From Paenibacillus xylanexedens (lineage in GTDB: Bacteria > Bacillota > Bacilli > Paenibacillales > Paenibacillaceae): a stretch of 64,000 nucleotides of DNA. Made by a program: the position numbers and the translations under genes. The stretch covers positions 1 to 64,000 of the forward strand of contig NZ_JAGIKV010000011.1 in NCBI RefSeq assembly GCF_017874615.1, read 5' to 3'. Positions within the stretch are counted from its first letter, which is position 1, and each line of letters starts with the position of its first letter. Positions 8,604-17,350 of this stretch are shown here, piece after piece. Below the pieces are notes generated by a model. That model was not told the origin of the DNA and ran no database searches. It saw nothing but the letters and a program-made list of their open reading frames with translations.

Positions 8604-9062
8604 CTAGGAATGAAATTGATATCCTTCGAATACTTTTAACCCTTCTGCGCCCAGTAGTTTCCCTACTACCTCAGGCTTTTGAGGACTTTTGTCGAATACT
8701 TCTTCACACGCGATCATGATGTTGCCACCAGCAATTTCAGCTAATTGATCATGGGATACACTATACACCAGCCTCCCCAGATTCGACCAAACCATAGCAC
8801 CGGAACACATCACACACGGTTCACAACTCGTATACAGAGTGTATTCGCTCAGGTCAAACACATGGTGTTCAGAACAATACTTTCGGATAAGCCCAATTTC
8901 TGCATGATGCGTAGGGTCACAAAAAGTGTTGATTTTGTTTTCCCCAATCATAACCACTTCTCCATTTTTCACCAGAATGGCTCCGAATGGTTCGTTTCCT
9001 TCTTTGCGAGCTTGCAAAGCAATCTCAATGGCTTTATGCATGAATTGTTCATCTTTATTCAT
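8604..9062 (-). CDS. Nucleoside/nucleobase deaminase (cytidine deaminase-like zinc enzyme)
   Basis: This 152-residue protein has the zinc-deaminase motifs HAEIG (proton-shuttle Glu, near residue 57) and PCVMCSGAMVW (zinc Cys pair, near residue 87). The fold places it with guanine deaminase, TadA and ComEB-like enzymes, and length and sequence favour a GuaD-type nucleobase deaminase. The start at 9062 follows GGAGGT; a longer frame starts 12 codons earlier without a site. It lies alone upstream of the polyamine leader, with no sign of co-regulation. The substrate (guanine, cytosine or adenosine in tRNA) cannot be fixed from sequence. Confidence 0.88.
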   Translation of the reverse strand: MNKDEQFMHKAIEIALQARKEGNEPFGAILVKNGEVVMIGENKINTFCDPTHHAEIGLIRKYCSEHHVFDLSEYTLYTSCEPCVMCSGAMVWSNLGRLVYSVSHDQLAEIAGGNIMIACEEVFDKSPQKPEVVGKLLGAEGLKVFEGYQFHS

Positions 9063-9176
9063 AAGGTTTACCTCCACCACAAAAATTATGTATCCCACTT
9101 TATCTTTTACATTAAGATGTGTTCAATCCATTAACATGTTTCTTGTTCATTCCATTCTATCATCTATACAAATAAA

Positions 9177-9202
9177 GAGTATGACGAAAATTCGTCATAC
9201 TC
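9177..9202 (-). terminator. Perfect 26-nt inverted repeat ending the P450 gene
   Basis: GAGTATGACGAA and TTCGTCATACTC form a 12-bp perfect stem with an AA loop. On the minus strand it is followed by TTTATTTG, about 25 bp after the P450 stop. Confidence 0.75.
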
Positions 9203-9227
9203 CAATGGGTCGTACTAAGTTTATCTA

Positions 9228-10487
9228 TTAAAATTTCACAGGCAATGCTGCCAATCCCTGTGATGACAAAGCAGAATGCCACTGAATCTTTTCCTGAGGA
9301 ATACTGAGTTGAATATCCGGTAGCCGACGTAAAAGCGTAGTAAACGCCACGTCCCCTTCTACACGAGCAAGTGGAGCACCGAGACACATATGGATGCCGT
9401 GTCCAAAGGCCAAATGCCGTTTTATTTTGCGTTCGATATCCAACTCTTCGGGGTCAGTGAACTGCTGCTCGTCCCGATTCGCTGATTTCAGAAGGGGAAT
9501 CACAACATCTCCCTTTTGAATCAATTGTCCATCCAACTCCGTGTCCTGTGTTGCATAACGAGGACCTGAAGAAGTGGCGGGTCCGTTATATCGTAGCAAC
9601 TCCTCCACCGCAGAAGGAACCAGATTCAGATCTTGTTTCAGTTGTTCCAGTTGTTCAGGATGGGTCAGAAGAAGATAAGAGCCGGTTGCAATCAGATTGG
9701 AAGTAGTCTCATGTCCAGCAAATATCAATAACATGATCATGGATATTAATTCATCTTCATTCAGTCGATCACCCTCCTCCTCAATCGCAATCAATTGACT
9801 GATGAGGTCATCTGAAGGTTCTACTCGTTTGTTCGCCACAAGCTGTGAGGTGTACTCTGCGAATGATCGCAAGTGCTGCGCTACGGCAGGGTCCTGTTTA
9901 CCAAAACCAAGACCTTTTGCAATGGCTTCAGACCATACATGGATCTGAGGTCGGTCTTCCTGAGGTATACCCAACATCTCGGAAATAACGTTGATTGGGA
10001 AAGGATAGGCATAGTCTTTTACAAGATCCATCTCTCCTTTGCCTTCGAATTGGTCAATCAACTCATCGGCAATTTCCTGGACGCGTGGACGCAGGCTTTC
10101 CATATATCTTGGCGTGAAGGCTTTGGAAACCAGGCTACGCAGTCTACGGTGATCCGGTTCATCAACAAAGAGCATCGACTTTCCGGTAAAAAAGGTCTGG
10201 GGTTCCGTTGAACCAAGCTCGCCTGAGAGATTCTTTCGAATATCATTGCCACTATCAATAGAGTTCATATCTACCGTAAATCGAGAGTGATCTTTCAACA
10301 CTTCCATAGCAACGTCCATCCGAGTTACAATCCAGGTTTGCCCTGCTCCACCCATCGGATTAGGAATAGGAACAACGGAGCCTTTGGCACGCATCTGTGC
10401 AAACATGGCAAATGGATCCTTACTATTTTCTTCGCTAAACAAATTAAATTCTACTTTTTCTGATGTCTGGTTATTCGAGTTATTCAT
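9228..10487 (-). CDS. Cytochrome P450 (CYP107-like)
   Basis: This 419-residue soluble bacterial P450 has the I-helix motif AGHETTS near residue 252, the K-helix ExxR in EELLRY near residue 293, and the heme-binding loop FGHGIHMCLGAPLAR near residue 360 with the Cys thiolate ligand. It needs an external ferredoxin or flavodoxin partner, and none is adjacent. The start at 10487 follows AAGGAAG. Its promoter, TTGAAA (10570-10575) with TATAAT (10546-10551), carries a TetR-like palindrome in the spacer. The TetR gene upstream on the same strand is the likely regulator. The substrate is unknown; CYP107 relatives oxidise fatty acids, macrolides or steroids. Confidence 0.93.
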   Translation of the reverse strand: MNNSNNQTSEKVEFNLFSEENSKDPFAMFAQMRAKGSVVPIPNPMGGAGQTWIVTRMDVAMEVLKDHSRFTVDMNSIDSGNDIRKNLSGELGSTEPQTFFTGKSMLFVDEPDHRRLRSLVSKAFTPRYMESLRPRVQEIADELIDQFEGKGEMDLVKDYAYPFPINVISEMLGIPQEDRPQIHVWSEAIAKGLGFGKQDPAVAQHLRSFAEYTSQLVANKRVEPSDDLISQLIAIEEEGDRLNEDELISMIMLLIFAGHETTSNLIATGSYLLLTHPEQLEQLKQDLNLVPSAVEELLRYNGPATSSGPRYATQDTELDGQLIQKGDVVIPLLKSANRDEQQFTDPEELDIERKIKRHLAFGHGIHMCLGAPLARVEGDVAFTTLLRRLPDIQLSIPQEKIQWHSALSSQGLAALPVKF

Positions 10488-10545
10488 ATAAATCTTCCTT
10501 TCGAAGTGAAGTTATTCGAATCTATGGAAATATATGTTCATTCCG

Positions 10546-10575
10546 ATTATATACTACTCGTATATTTAATTTCAA
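10546..10575 (-). promoter_or_regulatory. P450 promoter with operator in the spacer
   Basis: The -35 is TTGAAA and the -10 is TATAAT with an 18-bp spacer, minus strand. Overlapping the -10 and spacer is ATATAC-N5-GTATAT (10549-10565), the same motif as the core of the larger palindrome at 10618-10650. Confidence 0.7.
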
Positions 10576-10617
10576 ATATCATAGTTTAAACAACATAAAA
10601 CAACTGTTATAACAACA

Positions 10618-10650
10618 TTTTATTAATATACTAATAGTATATTAATAAAA
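10618..10650. repeat. Perfect 16-1-16 inverted repeat, probable TetR operator
   Basis: TTTTATTAATATACTA and its exact reverse complement flank one central base. The core ATATAC-N5-GTATAT (10626-10642) matches the P450 promoter site. It lacks a GC-rich stem, so it reads as an operator and not as a terminator. Confidence 0.65.
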
Positions 10651-10666
10651 ACTAGGGGCATAAAAA

Positions 10667-10697
10667 AGCAAAAAAAGAGGTTGGCTTTGAGCCAACC
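10667..10697 (-). terminator. Terminator of the TetR gene
   Basis: The perfect stem GGTTGGCT/AGCCAACC is followed on the minus strand by CTTTTTTTGCTTTTTT, 7 bp after the TetR stop. Confidence 0.85.
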
Positions 10698-10703
10698 CCC
10701 ATA

Positions 10704-11597
10704 TTAATTCCGTTGCTTCACCAGTTCCAAGTACCACCAACAGGCTTCGGTCATTCTATTGGCTTCAGATTGGAACGCACTGGATTTGTACTCTTTGTGA
10801 AACGCCTGAAGCACCACTTCGATTACAGGAATATTTAAATCCTCTTGATCCTGTAATAGCGCTAAAAGCCCCTTCGAAAGTTGCTTCAATGATGCAGATT
10901 CCTTGGATTTTTGAACACGGTTGTTGAACTCTTCCAATTCCTCCAACAGAGTATCAATATCCAGTCCCATATCATGGTTACGCTCATCGGCATTCAGGAA
11001 ATAGAGAGACTGAAAGTCGAAAATATGTTCATTTCTCTGATGCATTGTTCTTAGGATCACTTCAATGTACGTTAGTACTTTTGGAACCACTTCGCTCCAT
11101 ACCGGTTTTGGCGTATTTAGACTTCTTGATGTGTTGGCAATCTGATGTAATATGCCATAGCACAATATTGCCCCTTCGTTGGCATATAAGCTAATGTCGT
11201 TCCCGTACACCTGAATCAAGCGTGTGGACAGCCATTTTAGGTGAACTGTAGCCAGTTTGGCTGAGTTGATCTCTCCGGAATAAAAACCCGTCCAATATAA
11301 TTCCCATACTCGCTCTTTATTAGGTACGGACATTGGAATCGCAATCTGATCTACGAGCAGGTCATAATCCGATGTATAGTGATTTTGTTCAAGCTCTTTG
11401 CGAATGAACACATCCTCTTGCATGCGCTGATCAATAATCGAATATAAACAGTCTTCTTTCGAACTGAAGAATTTGTAGAATGTGCCTTTGGATACGCCTG
11501 ATTGATCCAGGATCATCTGGATTGTTGTATTTGCATAGCTATGCTCTAAAAATAGTGCAAGTGCTGTTTCCAATAAACTTTGTTTACGACTACTCAT
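10704..11597 (-). CDS. TetR/AcrR family regulator, likely controlling the P450
   Basis: This 297-residue protein has an N-terminal TetR helix-turn-helix (ANTTIQMILDQSGVSKGTFY, residues 22-41, then KFFSSKED). The ligand domain is about 90 residues longer than the family norm of about 200 and ends with a predicted helical EELEEFNNRV segment. The ribosome site before 11597 is weak (CGAGAT). The downstream neighbour on the same strand is the P450, separated by a strong terminator, so each has its own promoter. Two copies of ATATAC-N5-GTATAT sit in the gap between them. Confidence 0.88.
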   Translation of the reverse strand: MSSRKQSLLETALALFLEHSYANTTIQMILDQSGVSKGTFYKFFSSKEDCLYSIIDQRMQEDVFIRKELEQNHYTSDYDLLVDQIAIPMSVPNKERVWELYWTGFYSGEINSAKLATVHLKWLSTRLIQVYGNDISLYANEGAILCYGILHQIANTSRSLNTPKPVWSEVVPKVLTYIEVILRTMHQRNEHIFDFQSLYFLNADERNHDMGLDIDTLLEELEEFNNRVQKSKESASLKQLSKGLLALLQDQEDLNIPVIEVVLQAFHKEYKSSAFQSEANRMTEACWWYLELVKQRN

Positions 11598-11691
11598 ATC
11601 TCGTTATCGCCCCAAGTTTTTCTATTGATTTTAACATTCATTCCTCAGGAGTTGAAGCATTGATTCGCAGTATAGCCGTCATATAAAATAA

Positions 11692-11738
11692 TTGCACAAT
11701 GAGTAAATTTGCACAATGAGCAACTTATTTGTTATGAT
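11692..11738 (+). promoter_or_regulatory. Promoter with tandem 12-bp repeats before the TetR-MmpL operon
   Basis: TTGCACAATGAG occurs twice, at 11692 and 11709, with a 17-bp period. The second copy supplies the -35 (TTGCAC), and TATGAT at 11733-11738 is the -10 with an 18-bp spacer. The repeat is a plausible binding site for the TetR product. Confidence 0.6.
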
Positions 11739-11834
11739 AAACCTCACAAAGTGCATGTTCAGTAAGTGTGCTCTTCTTAAAAAGAATTAAACCATAGTCA
11801 TTGGTGCTGGAGGTGAACGCATAAGCGGAGAATA

Positions 11835-12482
11835 ATGATCAAACGAAACTTGCGACATTTGAAGAAAGAAGCAACTGAAAGAGCGCTTGCTGGTGCTGCA
11901 TTTGAACTTACGCTTGAACATGGCCTTGATGGCTTTACGGTGGAAGATATCGTGCATCAGGTGGGTTGTTCACGCAGAACATTTGCAAACTACTTCACTT
12001 GTAAAGAAGAAGCCGTAGCAAGAGGCGCAACATCCGTTCAGAATACAACGGAACTCGAAGCTTTACTTACCGAAATGCCCGAAAATGTCTCCTTGCTTGA
12101 CGTACTGTATGACCTGATCAAGATGCAGCTTACAACAGAACTATTAGGAAGACTTCATCAGCTACTATCGCTATCCCAGACCTATCCCGTGCTTGAACCG
12201 CATTACCTTGGAGCCATGCACCGGATGCAGACGCAGGCACAAGAAACCTTATTAGATTTATCTAACGGAAAGCACGACGAGATTTATACTTATCTTCTAA
12301 TTAATGCAATGTACGGCACCATACTGCCATTAATTGATGGAAGACTCAATGTGTTGCTGCCCGGACAAGTCATTACTGAAGATACCAAGCCCGGTGCTGT
12401 AACGTTCGATCAATTTTTAGAAACCATGTTTGGTCACTTGCGAACAGGATTCGAACAAGCTAACCATCCACATTCATCTTAG
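11835..12482 (+). CDS. TetR/AcrR family regulator of the adjacent exporter
   Basis: This 215-residue protein has a TetR DNA-binding domain at the N-terminus (GFTVEDIVHQVGCSRRTF, then ANYFTCKEEAV) and a helical ligand-binding domain behind it. The start at 11835 follows GCGGAGAATA. Its stop is 20 bp before the MmpL-type transporter gene, so the two form an operon. The usual arrangement is self-repression relieved by a transported compound. Directly repeated sequences in the promoter (11692-11720) may be its operator. Confidence 0.9.
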   Translation: MIKRNLRHLKKEATERALAGAAFELTLEHGLDGFTVEDIVHQVGCSRRTFANYFTCKEEAVARGATSVQNTTELEALLTEMPENVSLLDVLYDLIKMQLTTELLGRLHQLLSLSQTYPVLEPHYLGAMHRMQTQAQETLLDLSNGKHDEIYTYLLINAMYGTILPLIDGRLNVLLPGQVITEDTKPGAVTFDQFLETMFGHLRTGFEQANHPHSS

Positions 12483-12502
12483 AGGGAGTGTAAAATAGAG
12501 AA

Positions 12503-14827
12503 ATGTCTACATTATTATACAGAGTGGGGAAAACCGCTTTTAGCAAACCTGCAACCTTCATCATTGGCTGGGTTTTAATTCTGGGAATTGTCATCTCCAT
12601 GATCAGCATCAATGGTATTCACATCAGTTCTGAAATGAAGATTGAAGGCACAGAGTCACAGAAGGTTCTGGATCAATTGGCAAAAGAACTGCCAGCCGCC
12701 TCCGGCGGTCAAGGAAGTGTTGTCTTCAAGGCACCGGACAACGAGCGTTTGGATACGCCTGAACGTTTGGCGGCCATGATGAAAGGTGTTAATGAAGTTT
12801 ACGGATTAGACAAAGTCATTAACCCTGCGGACTATGCAGCTGAAGCGGGTAATTCGGGTGCTCAGGCGGAGATGGCTCAGAATGCTCAGGCTACTGATAT
12901 GGCGCAATCCGCAGCAACCACGCCTCCTCCCTATGGACCTTTGATGGTGGATGGTGTTCCTGTACCTGGAATGCTGATCTCTTCGGACGGCAGCATTGCA
13001 CTGTTCCAGTTCCAATTTACAATTGAACAGTCTGCCATAACACAGGATGTATTTGATTCCGTTATTCAATCTGTTATGACGGTAGAGCAAGGAACCAATA
13101 TTAAGGTACTGCCGGGCGAAACGCTCAAAACGGTATCGATTGGGGTCGGCTCGGCTGAGATTGTCGGATTGGTGATTGCTGTCATTGTATTGCTGATCAC
13201 CCTTGGCTCCGTTGTTGCAGCAGGTCTGCCTCTGATCACTGCACTCCTCGGTGTTGCCATTGGAGTTGGTGGTGCGTTCTCCATCTCCAAATTCATTGAA
13301 ATGCCTAGTGTCACTTCCGTTCTAGCTCTCATGGTTGGATTGGCTGTTGGAATCGATTATGCGCTCTTCATTGTTAATCGCCAGCGTCGAATGATCATTG
13401 ATCAAGGCTTGAGCGCAAAAGAAGCAACGGCCAGAGCCATTGGTACATCGGGCAGCGCAGTATTTTTTGCCGGATTAACCGTCATTATTGCACTGTGCGG
13501 TATGCTTGTCATCGGTCTCACCTTCTTGTCTACGATGGCTTTGGTCGCAGCTGCCACCGTGCTCATCAACGTATTTGTTGCTTTAACTCTGTTACCGGCT
13601 TTACTGGGATTGGTAGGAGAACGCATCTGCTCCGCCAAAGCTCGTGAAAAAAGCGCGAAACATCCTAAAGCCGCTAGCAACGGAGTCGCGGACAGATGGG
13701 TGAAATTCGTTATTAAAAATCGTTGGGCTACCATTATCGCCATCATCGTCATTCTTGGTTTTGCCGCGACGCCTATCTCCAAAATGGAAATGGGCATCCC
13801 CGGCGCTTCCTCAGCGAATCTGGATACAACTGCAAGACAAAGTTATGATGACATCTCCGAAGGCTTCGGAGAAGGATTCAACGGACCACTTATTCTGGTC
13901 GCAGAGCCTAATCAGTCTTCCGCAAAAGTTACACCGGAACTCTTGGGCGGTCTGGTGATGGAACTCCAAGGACAGAATAACGTTGCACAAGTCACACCGC
14001 TTGGGATGACAGAAGATTTAGCTATTTTCAGTCTCATTCCAAAAACGGGTCCTAACGATAATCTCACTAAAACACTGGTCACTGATCTACGCGCGGCTGA
14101 TTCCAGCATCGCACAGACCTATGATGTGAAACTTGGAGTTACTGGACTAACAGCTGTTAACATCGATATGTCAGCCAAACTGGCGCAGGTGTTCCCTATT
14201 TATGTAGGCATCATCATCCTGCTCTCGCTGATCATCCTGTTGCTCGTATTCCGTTCGATTATCGTTCCCATCAAAGCAACAATTGGCTTCCTGCTTAGTA
14301 TCCTCGCTACATTCGGGATCACAACTGCTGTATTCCAATGGGGCTGGTTGCATTCGCTCTTTGGTTTCGATACCGGTGGCCCGCTGCTAAGCTTTATGCC
14401 GATTATCGTGACAGGTATCCTGTATGGCCTGGCGATGGACTATCAAGTCTTCCTTGTTAGCTCTATGCGGGAATCCTATGTTCATGGTCAACGCGGAACC
14501 GAATCCGTCGTTCATGGGTACAACCAGGTAAGTCGCGTGGTTGTTGCCGCTGCAGTGATTATGGTCTCTGTATTTGCAGGATTTATTTTCACCGACGATG
14601 TCATGATCAAGCAGATTGGTTTCACTTTGGCGGTAGGCATTCTTATCGATGCTTTCATCATCCGTATGGGCTTGGTCCCTGCCATCATGGCTATTTTCGG
14701 AGACAAAGCTTGGGCACTTCCAAAATGGCTGGATCGCATTCTACCAAACCTGGATGTTGAAGGCGAGAAGCTGATTGCTTCCCTGAATGCTGAAGAGCAT
14801 GCCAACACGAAGTCTGGATTAAAATAA
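12503..14827 (+). CDS. MMPL family RND-type exporter
   Basis: This 774-residue transporter has the internal duplication of the MmpL/YdfJ family. A first helix (IIGWVLILGIVISMISI) is followed by an extracellular domain, five helices around residues 215-370 with VGLAVGIDYALFIVNRQRR, and a second copy around residues 560-750 with GILYGLAMDYQVFLVSSMRE. Those two Asp-Tyr motifs are the proton-relay helices. The family uses the proton gradient to export lipids, antibiotics or other hydrophobic compounds. It starts 20 bp after the TetR stop, with GAGGGAG upstream, and ends before a strong terminator. The substrate is unknown. Confidence 0.93.
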   Translation: MSTLLYRVGKTAFSKPATFIIGWVLILGIVISMISINGIHISSEMKIEGTESQKVLDQLAKELPAASGGQGSVVFKAPDNERLDTPERLAAMMKGVNEVYGLDKVINPADYAAEAGNSGAQAEMAQNAQATDMAQSAATTPPPYGPLMVDGVPVPGMLISSDGSIALFQFQFTIEQSAITQDVFDSVIQSVMTVEQGTNIKVLPGETLKTVSIGVGSAEIVGLVIAVIVLLITLGSVVAAGLPLITALLGVAIGVGGAFSISKFIEMPSVTSVLALMVGLAVGIDYALFIVNRQRRMIIDQGLSAKEATARAIGTSGSAVFFAGLTVIIALCGMLVIGLTFLSTMALVAAATVLINVFVALTLLPALLGLVGERICSAKAREKSAKHPKAASNGVADRWVKFVIKNRWATIIAIIVILGFAATPISKMEMGIPGASSANLDTTARQSYDDISEGFGEGFNGPLILVAEPNQSSAKVTPELLGGLVMELQGQNNVAQVTPLGMTEDLAIFSLIPKTGPNDNLTKTLVTDLRAADSSIAQTYDVKLGVTGLTAVNIDMSAKLAQVFPIYVGIIILLSLIILLLVFRSIIVPIKATIGFLLSILATFGITTAVFQWGWLHSLFGFDTGGPLLSFMPIIVTGILYGLAMDYQVFLVSSMRESYVHGQRGTESVVHGYNQVSRVVVAAAVIMVSVFAGFIFTDDVMIKQIGFTLAVGILIDAFIIRMGLVPAIMAIFGDKAWALPKWLDRILPNLDVEGEKLIASLNAEEHANTKSGLK

Positions 14828-14885
14828 TCCTGCCAATAGAATGGTGATACCATGATTACTATTACGACTAGATTCACCAATACAA

Positions 14886-14922
14886 AGACCTCCTCTGTTT
14901 TTATAAACAGGAGGTCTTTTTT
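14886..14922 (+). terminator. Terminator of the TetR-MmpL operon
   Basis: AGACCTCCT pairs with AGGAGGTCT, followed by TTTTTTC. It may also stop the converging minus-strand unit. Confidence 0.85.
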
Positions 14923-14934
14923 CTTTTTCACATT

Positions 14935-15690
14935 TTATGCGGTGATGTCTTCAATATGGATAGTATAGCGTGGGGATTTAGCAGCATTAACAAACGCCGC
15001 AAATAACTTCTGACTGTAGTCATCTACTTTATAGCTGTACTCTGGATGCCACTGCACAGCCAAAACAAACGAGCGGTTTGGCATGACCACGGATTCGAAG
15101 AGCCCATCTTCAGCGACGGCCACAGCATTTAACTTATCCGATAACATTTTGATTCCCTGATGGTGGTAGCTGTTCACTTTTATCGTATCGGTTTGCAAAA
15201 TATCGTATAGGATATTATTTTTCTCAATATGTACATCATGTACAAGATCCGTATACGGCGGACTTTGCTTATGATTAACGATCTTGTTCCCATGAAGTTG
15301 AAGGCTAGTGGGAATGTCTTGATATAAAGTTCCACCCAACATAACGTTAAATAGCTGCAGTCCACGGCATATGCCAAAGGCAGGTTTATCTAGCTCAATT
15401 ACCTTTTGTAATAATATCGACTCCATCATATCGCGTTCAATACACAACTCTCCGCAGGTAACCTCAGCATGCTCATGATACAGCTCAGGATTGAGATCAT
15501 GTCCCCCGGTGAACAGGAACCCATCGAACTGATTAGCCAGCGTTGCTATGATCTCGGTATCCGTTGTCAAAGGCAGCATAATTGGAATCCCACCTGCTCC
15601 CTCTATGGCGTTCATATAATCTGGAAGCATCCAGTAACTTTTTTTGTCTGTATCATATAAAGGCAGTACACCGATCATCGGCTTTTTCAT
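14935..15690 (-). CDS. Class I glutamine amidotransferase-like hydrolase (peptidase C26)
   Basis: This 251-residue protein is of the gamma-glutamyl-GABA hydrolase (PuuD) type. The Cys nucleophile is in AFGICRGLQLFNV near residue 107, and the His-Glu pair is in VQWHPEYS near residue 222. The start at 15690 follows AGGAGGGG, 19 codons inside a longer frame. The family cleaves gamma-glutamyl amides such as gamma-glutamyl-GABA in putrescine breakdown. No other putrescine-utilisation gene is adjacent, so the exact substrate is open. It is a single-gene unit. Confidence 0.9.
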   Translation of the reverse strand: MKKPMIGVLPLYDTDKKSYWMLPDYMNAIEGAGGIPIMLPLTTDTEIIATLANQFDGFLFTGGHDLNPELYHEHAEVTCGELCIERDMMESILLQKVIELDKPAFGICRGLQLFNVMLGGTLYQDIPTSLQLHGNKIVNHKQSPPYTDLVHDVHIEKNNILYDILQTDTIKVNSYHHQGIKMLSDKLNAVAVAEDGLFESVVMPNRSFVLAVQWHPEYSYKVDDYSQKLFAAFVNAAKSPRYTIHIEDITA

Positions 15691-15812
15691 GGGTTCCCCT
15701 CCTATCTTTTCATTCATTTTATCAGATCTCTTCATATACAAATTCACTGAATTATTGCATTTTCCTACCTTTACAATCTGCGAACCCGTTACATCCGGAA
15801 TGCTGGAAAACT

Positions 15813-15852
15813 AAAAAAACAAACAAAGCCGCATAACAGCGACTTTGTTTGT
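15813..15852 (-). terminator. Terminator of the MFS transporter gene
   Basis: ACAAACAAAG-c-CG pairs with CG-a-CTTTGTTTGT. The minus strand continues with TTTTTTAG. Confidence 0.8.
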
Positions 15853-15905
15853 AGTTCATATACCATATATACGCATTCATGTGTTTAGTCTAGAAAGCAT
15901 CTCAT

Positions 15906-17105
15906 CTAAGCTGCTTTTACAGTGGTTGCTTCGTCTGAATTCACTTGGATGGAACGCTGGCATATCAGGGTAACGACAAAAGCCAGCAAGGCAAGCATCA
16001 CAGCAACTGGAGGCACCCACTGGAGACCACCCATATTAACGGCAATTCCCCCGGCACCAGAGCCTAGCGCTATACCTACATTGGCCGCCACAGGCAGGAG
16101 TGTAGATGCAAATGCTTTGGACCCCGGCGCGATCGATCCTGACACATCAAACAAATATAACTGGGATGCCGCGCTCATCGAGGATGACAGACATCCAATC
16201 AGAAACAGGAATGCCAAGCCGATCCACAGATTGGAAACGGCAAAACTCATGCCCAGGAAGAGGATCGCTTGGATAACGAAAAGCCCCTTGAGCTTGGGTA
16301 GGAAATCACCCTTGGCTATTTTGGCACCAATCCAGTTACTCAAGATGCTGCAGGCGCCATAGATCAGGAGTATGGCACTAATCCATTGTACAGGCACACC
16401 CATCGTTTCACTCAGGAGTGGCGTAATGTACGTAAAAACGACGAAAATACAGCTGTTTCCCAGTACAGGGATCAGACAGGCCAGCAATATCCGTGGTTTT
16501 AAAAAGAGAGAGATCTGATCACTGAACGAACCTGCAATCGTTGTTGTTTGGCGTGGCAGAATACGGAACATGAACACCAGCGGCACAACACCTATGCATG
16601 CCGTAACAACAAACGTCATGGACCAGCTCAGATGTTGTCCGATAAAAGTACCGAGCGGAACACCTAGCACATTAGCGATTGAAAATCCGCCCAGAATCCA
16701 GGCGATAGCTTCCCCTCTTCGCTCCCGGTTCACTGCGTCGCTTACGATCGAGATCGAAAGTGATATCGTAAGTCCACAAGCAACGGCCGACACGATGCGA
16801 ATGGCCATCAGAGAAGAGAACGTTGTTGAGAACACGGTCAATAGATTTAATGCTAACACGATTGCAAATCCGATGAATATGGAACTTCTTCTGGATATTT
16901 TGGCCAAGAAAGCCACAGCAAATGGTGTACCCACTGCGTATGCAATCGCAAAACCGGAGACAAGCATACCCGCGGCAGCAAGTGATACTTTCATGTAACT
17001 TTCAATTTCCTTCAACACACCCACGATAACATACTCGGTTGTTCCCAGTACAAAGCTAACAAGCGTAAGCGTTAAAATAAGTAGGTTCTCTCTATTTCTA
17101 GTCAT
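15906..17105 (-). CDS. MFS transporter (DHA1, AraJ/sugar-efflux-like)
   Basis: This 399-residue protein has twelve predicted membrane helices. The first, LILTLTLVSFVLGTTEYVIVG, is the typical AraJ/YdhP/NepI opening; there is a short basic loop after helix 2 (LAKISRRSS), and EAIAWILGGFSIANVLGVPLG follows in the next helices. It is a proton-driven exporter, with sugars, arabinose-like compounds, nucleosides or drugs as the usual substrates. It starts 245 bp from the divergent AraC-type regulator, which is its likely controller. The start at 17105 has only AAAGGATTAG at some distance. Confidence 0.88.
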   Translation of the reverse strand: MTRNRENLLILTLTLVSFVLGTTEYVIVGVLKEIESYMKVSLAAAGMLVSGFAIAYAVGTPFAVAFLAKISRRSSIFIGFAIVLALNLLTVFSTTFSSLMAIRIVSAVACGLTISLSISIVSDAVNRERRGEAIAWILGGFSIANVLGVPLGTFIGQHLSWSMTFVVTACIGVVPLVFMFRILPRQTTTIAGSFSDQISLFLKPRILLACLIPVLGNSCIFVVFTYITPLLSETMGVPVQWISAILLIYGACSILSNWIGAKIAKGDFLPKLKGLFVIQAILFLGMSFAVSNLWIGLAFLFLIGCLSSSMSAASQLYLFDVSGSIAPGSKAFASTLLPVAANVGIALGSGAGGIAVNMGGLQWVPPVAVMLALLAFVVTLICQRSIQVNSDEATTVKAA

Positions 17106-17133
17106 AAATCAATACTCACTAATCCTTTCTATT

Positions 17134-17149
17134 GTTGCAAGCGCTTCAA
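17134..17149. promoter_or_regulatory. Weak cre/LacI-like dyad before the MFS gene
   Basis: GTTGCAAGCGCTTCAA is centred on GCGC and resembles an imperfect cre (CcpA) or LacI-family site, 30 bp upstream of the MFS start. Confidence 0.3.
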
Positions 17150-17211
17150 TTTTGTCTACGATCATTAATTCATGTATTTTCTGCTATCCCATCCCTTCAC
17201 TTTCGATATAT

Positions 17212-17239
17212 AGTACATTTTGGATAGTGAAATTGTACT
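17212..17239. promoter_or_regulatory. Inverted repeat in the MFS-AraC divergent region
   Basis: AGTACA-N16-TGTACT lies between the divergent MFS and AraC genes. It is a possible site for the AraC-type regulator, but six-base arms this far apart could arise by chance. Confidence 0.3.
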
Positions 17240-17350
17240 GTCAGATATACCATGGCGACAATCAAGGTTGTTGTGGTTTTATTGCAAAACATTATATATG
17301 TTGTCATTTCAACACAGACTTTCATTACAGATTCTGAAGGGAAGACATAG

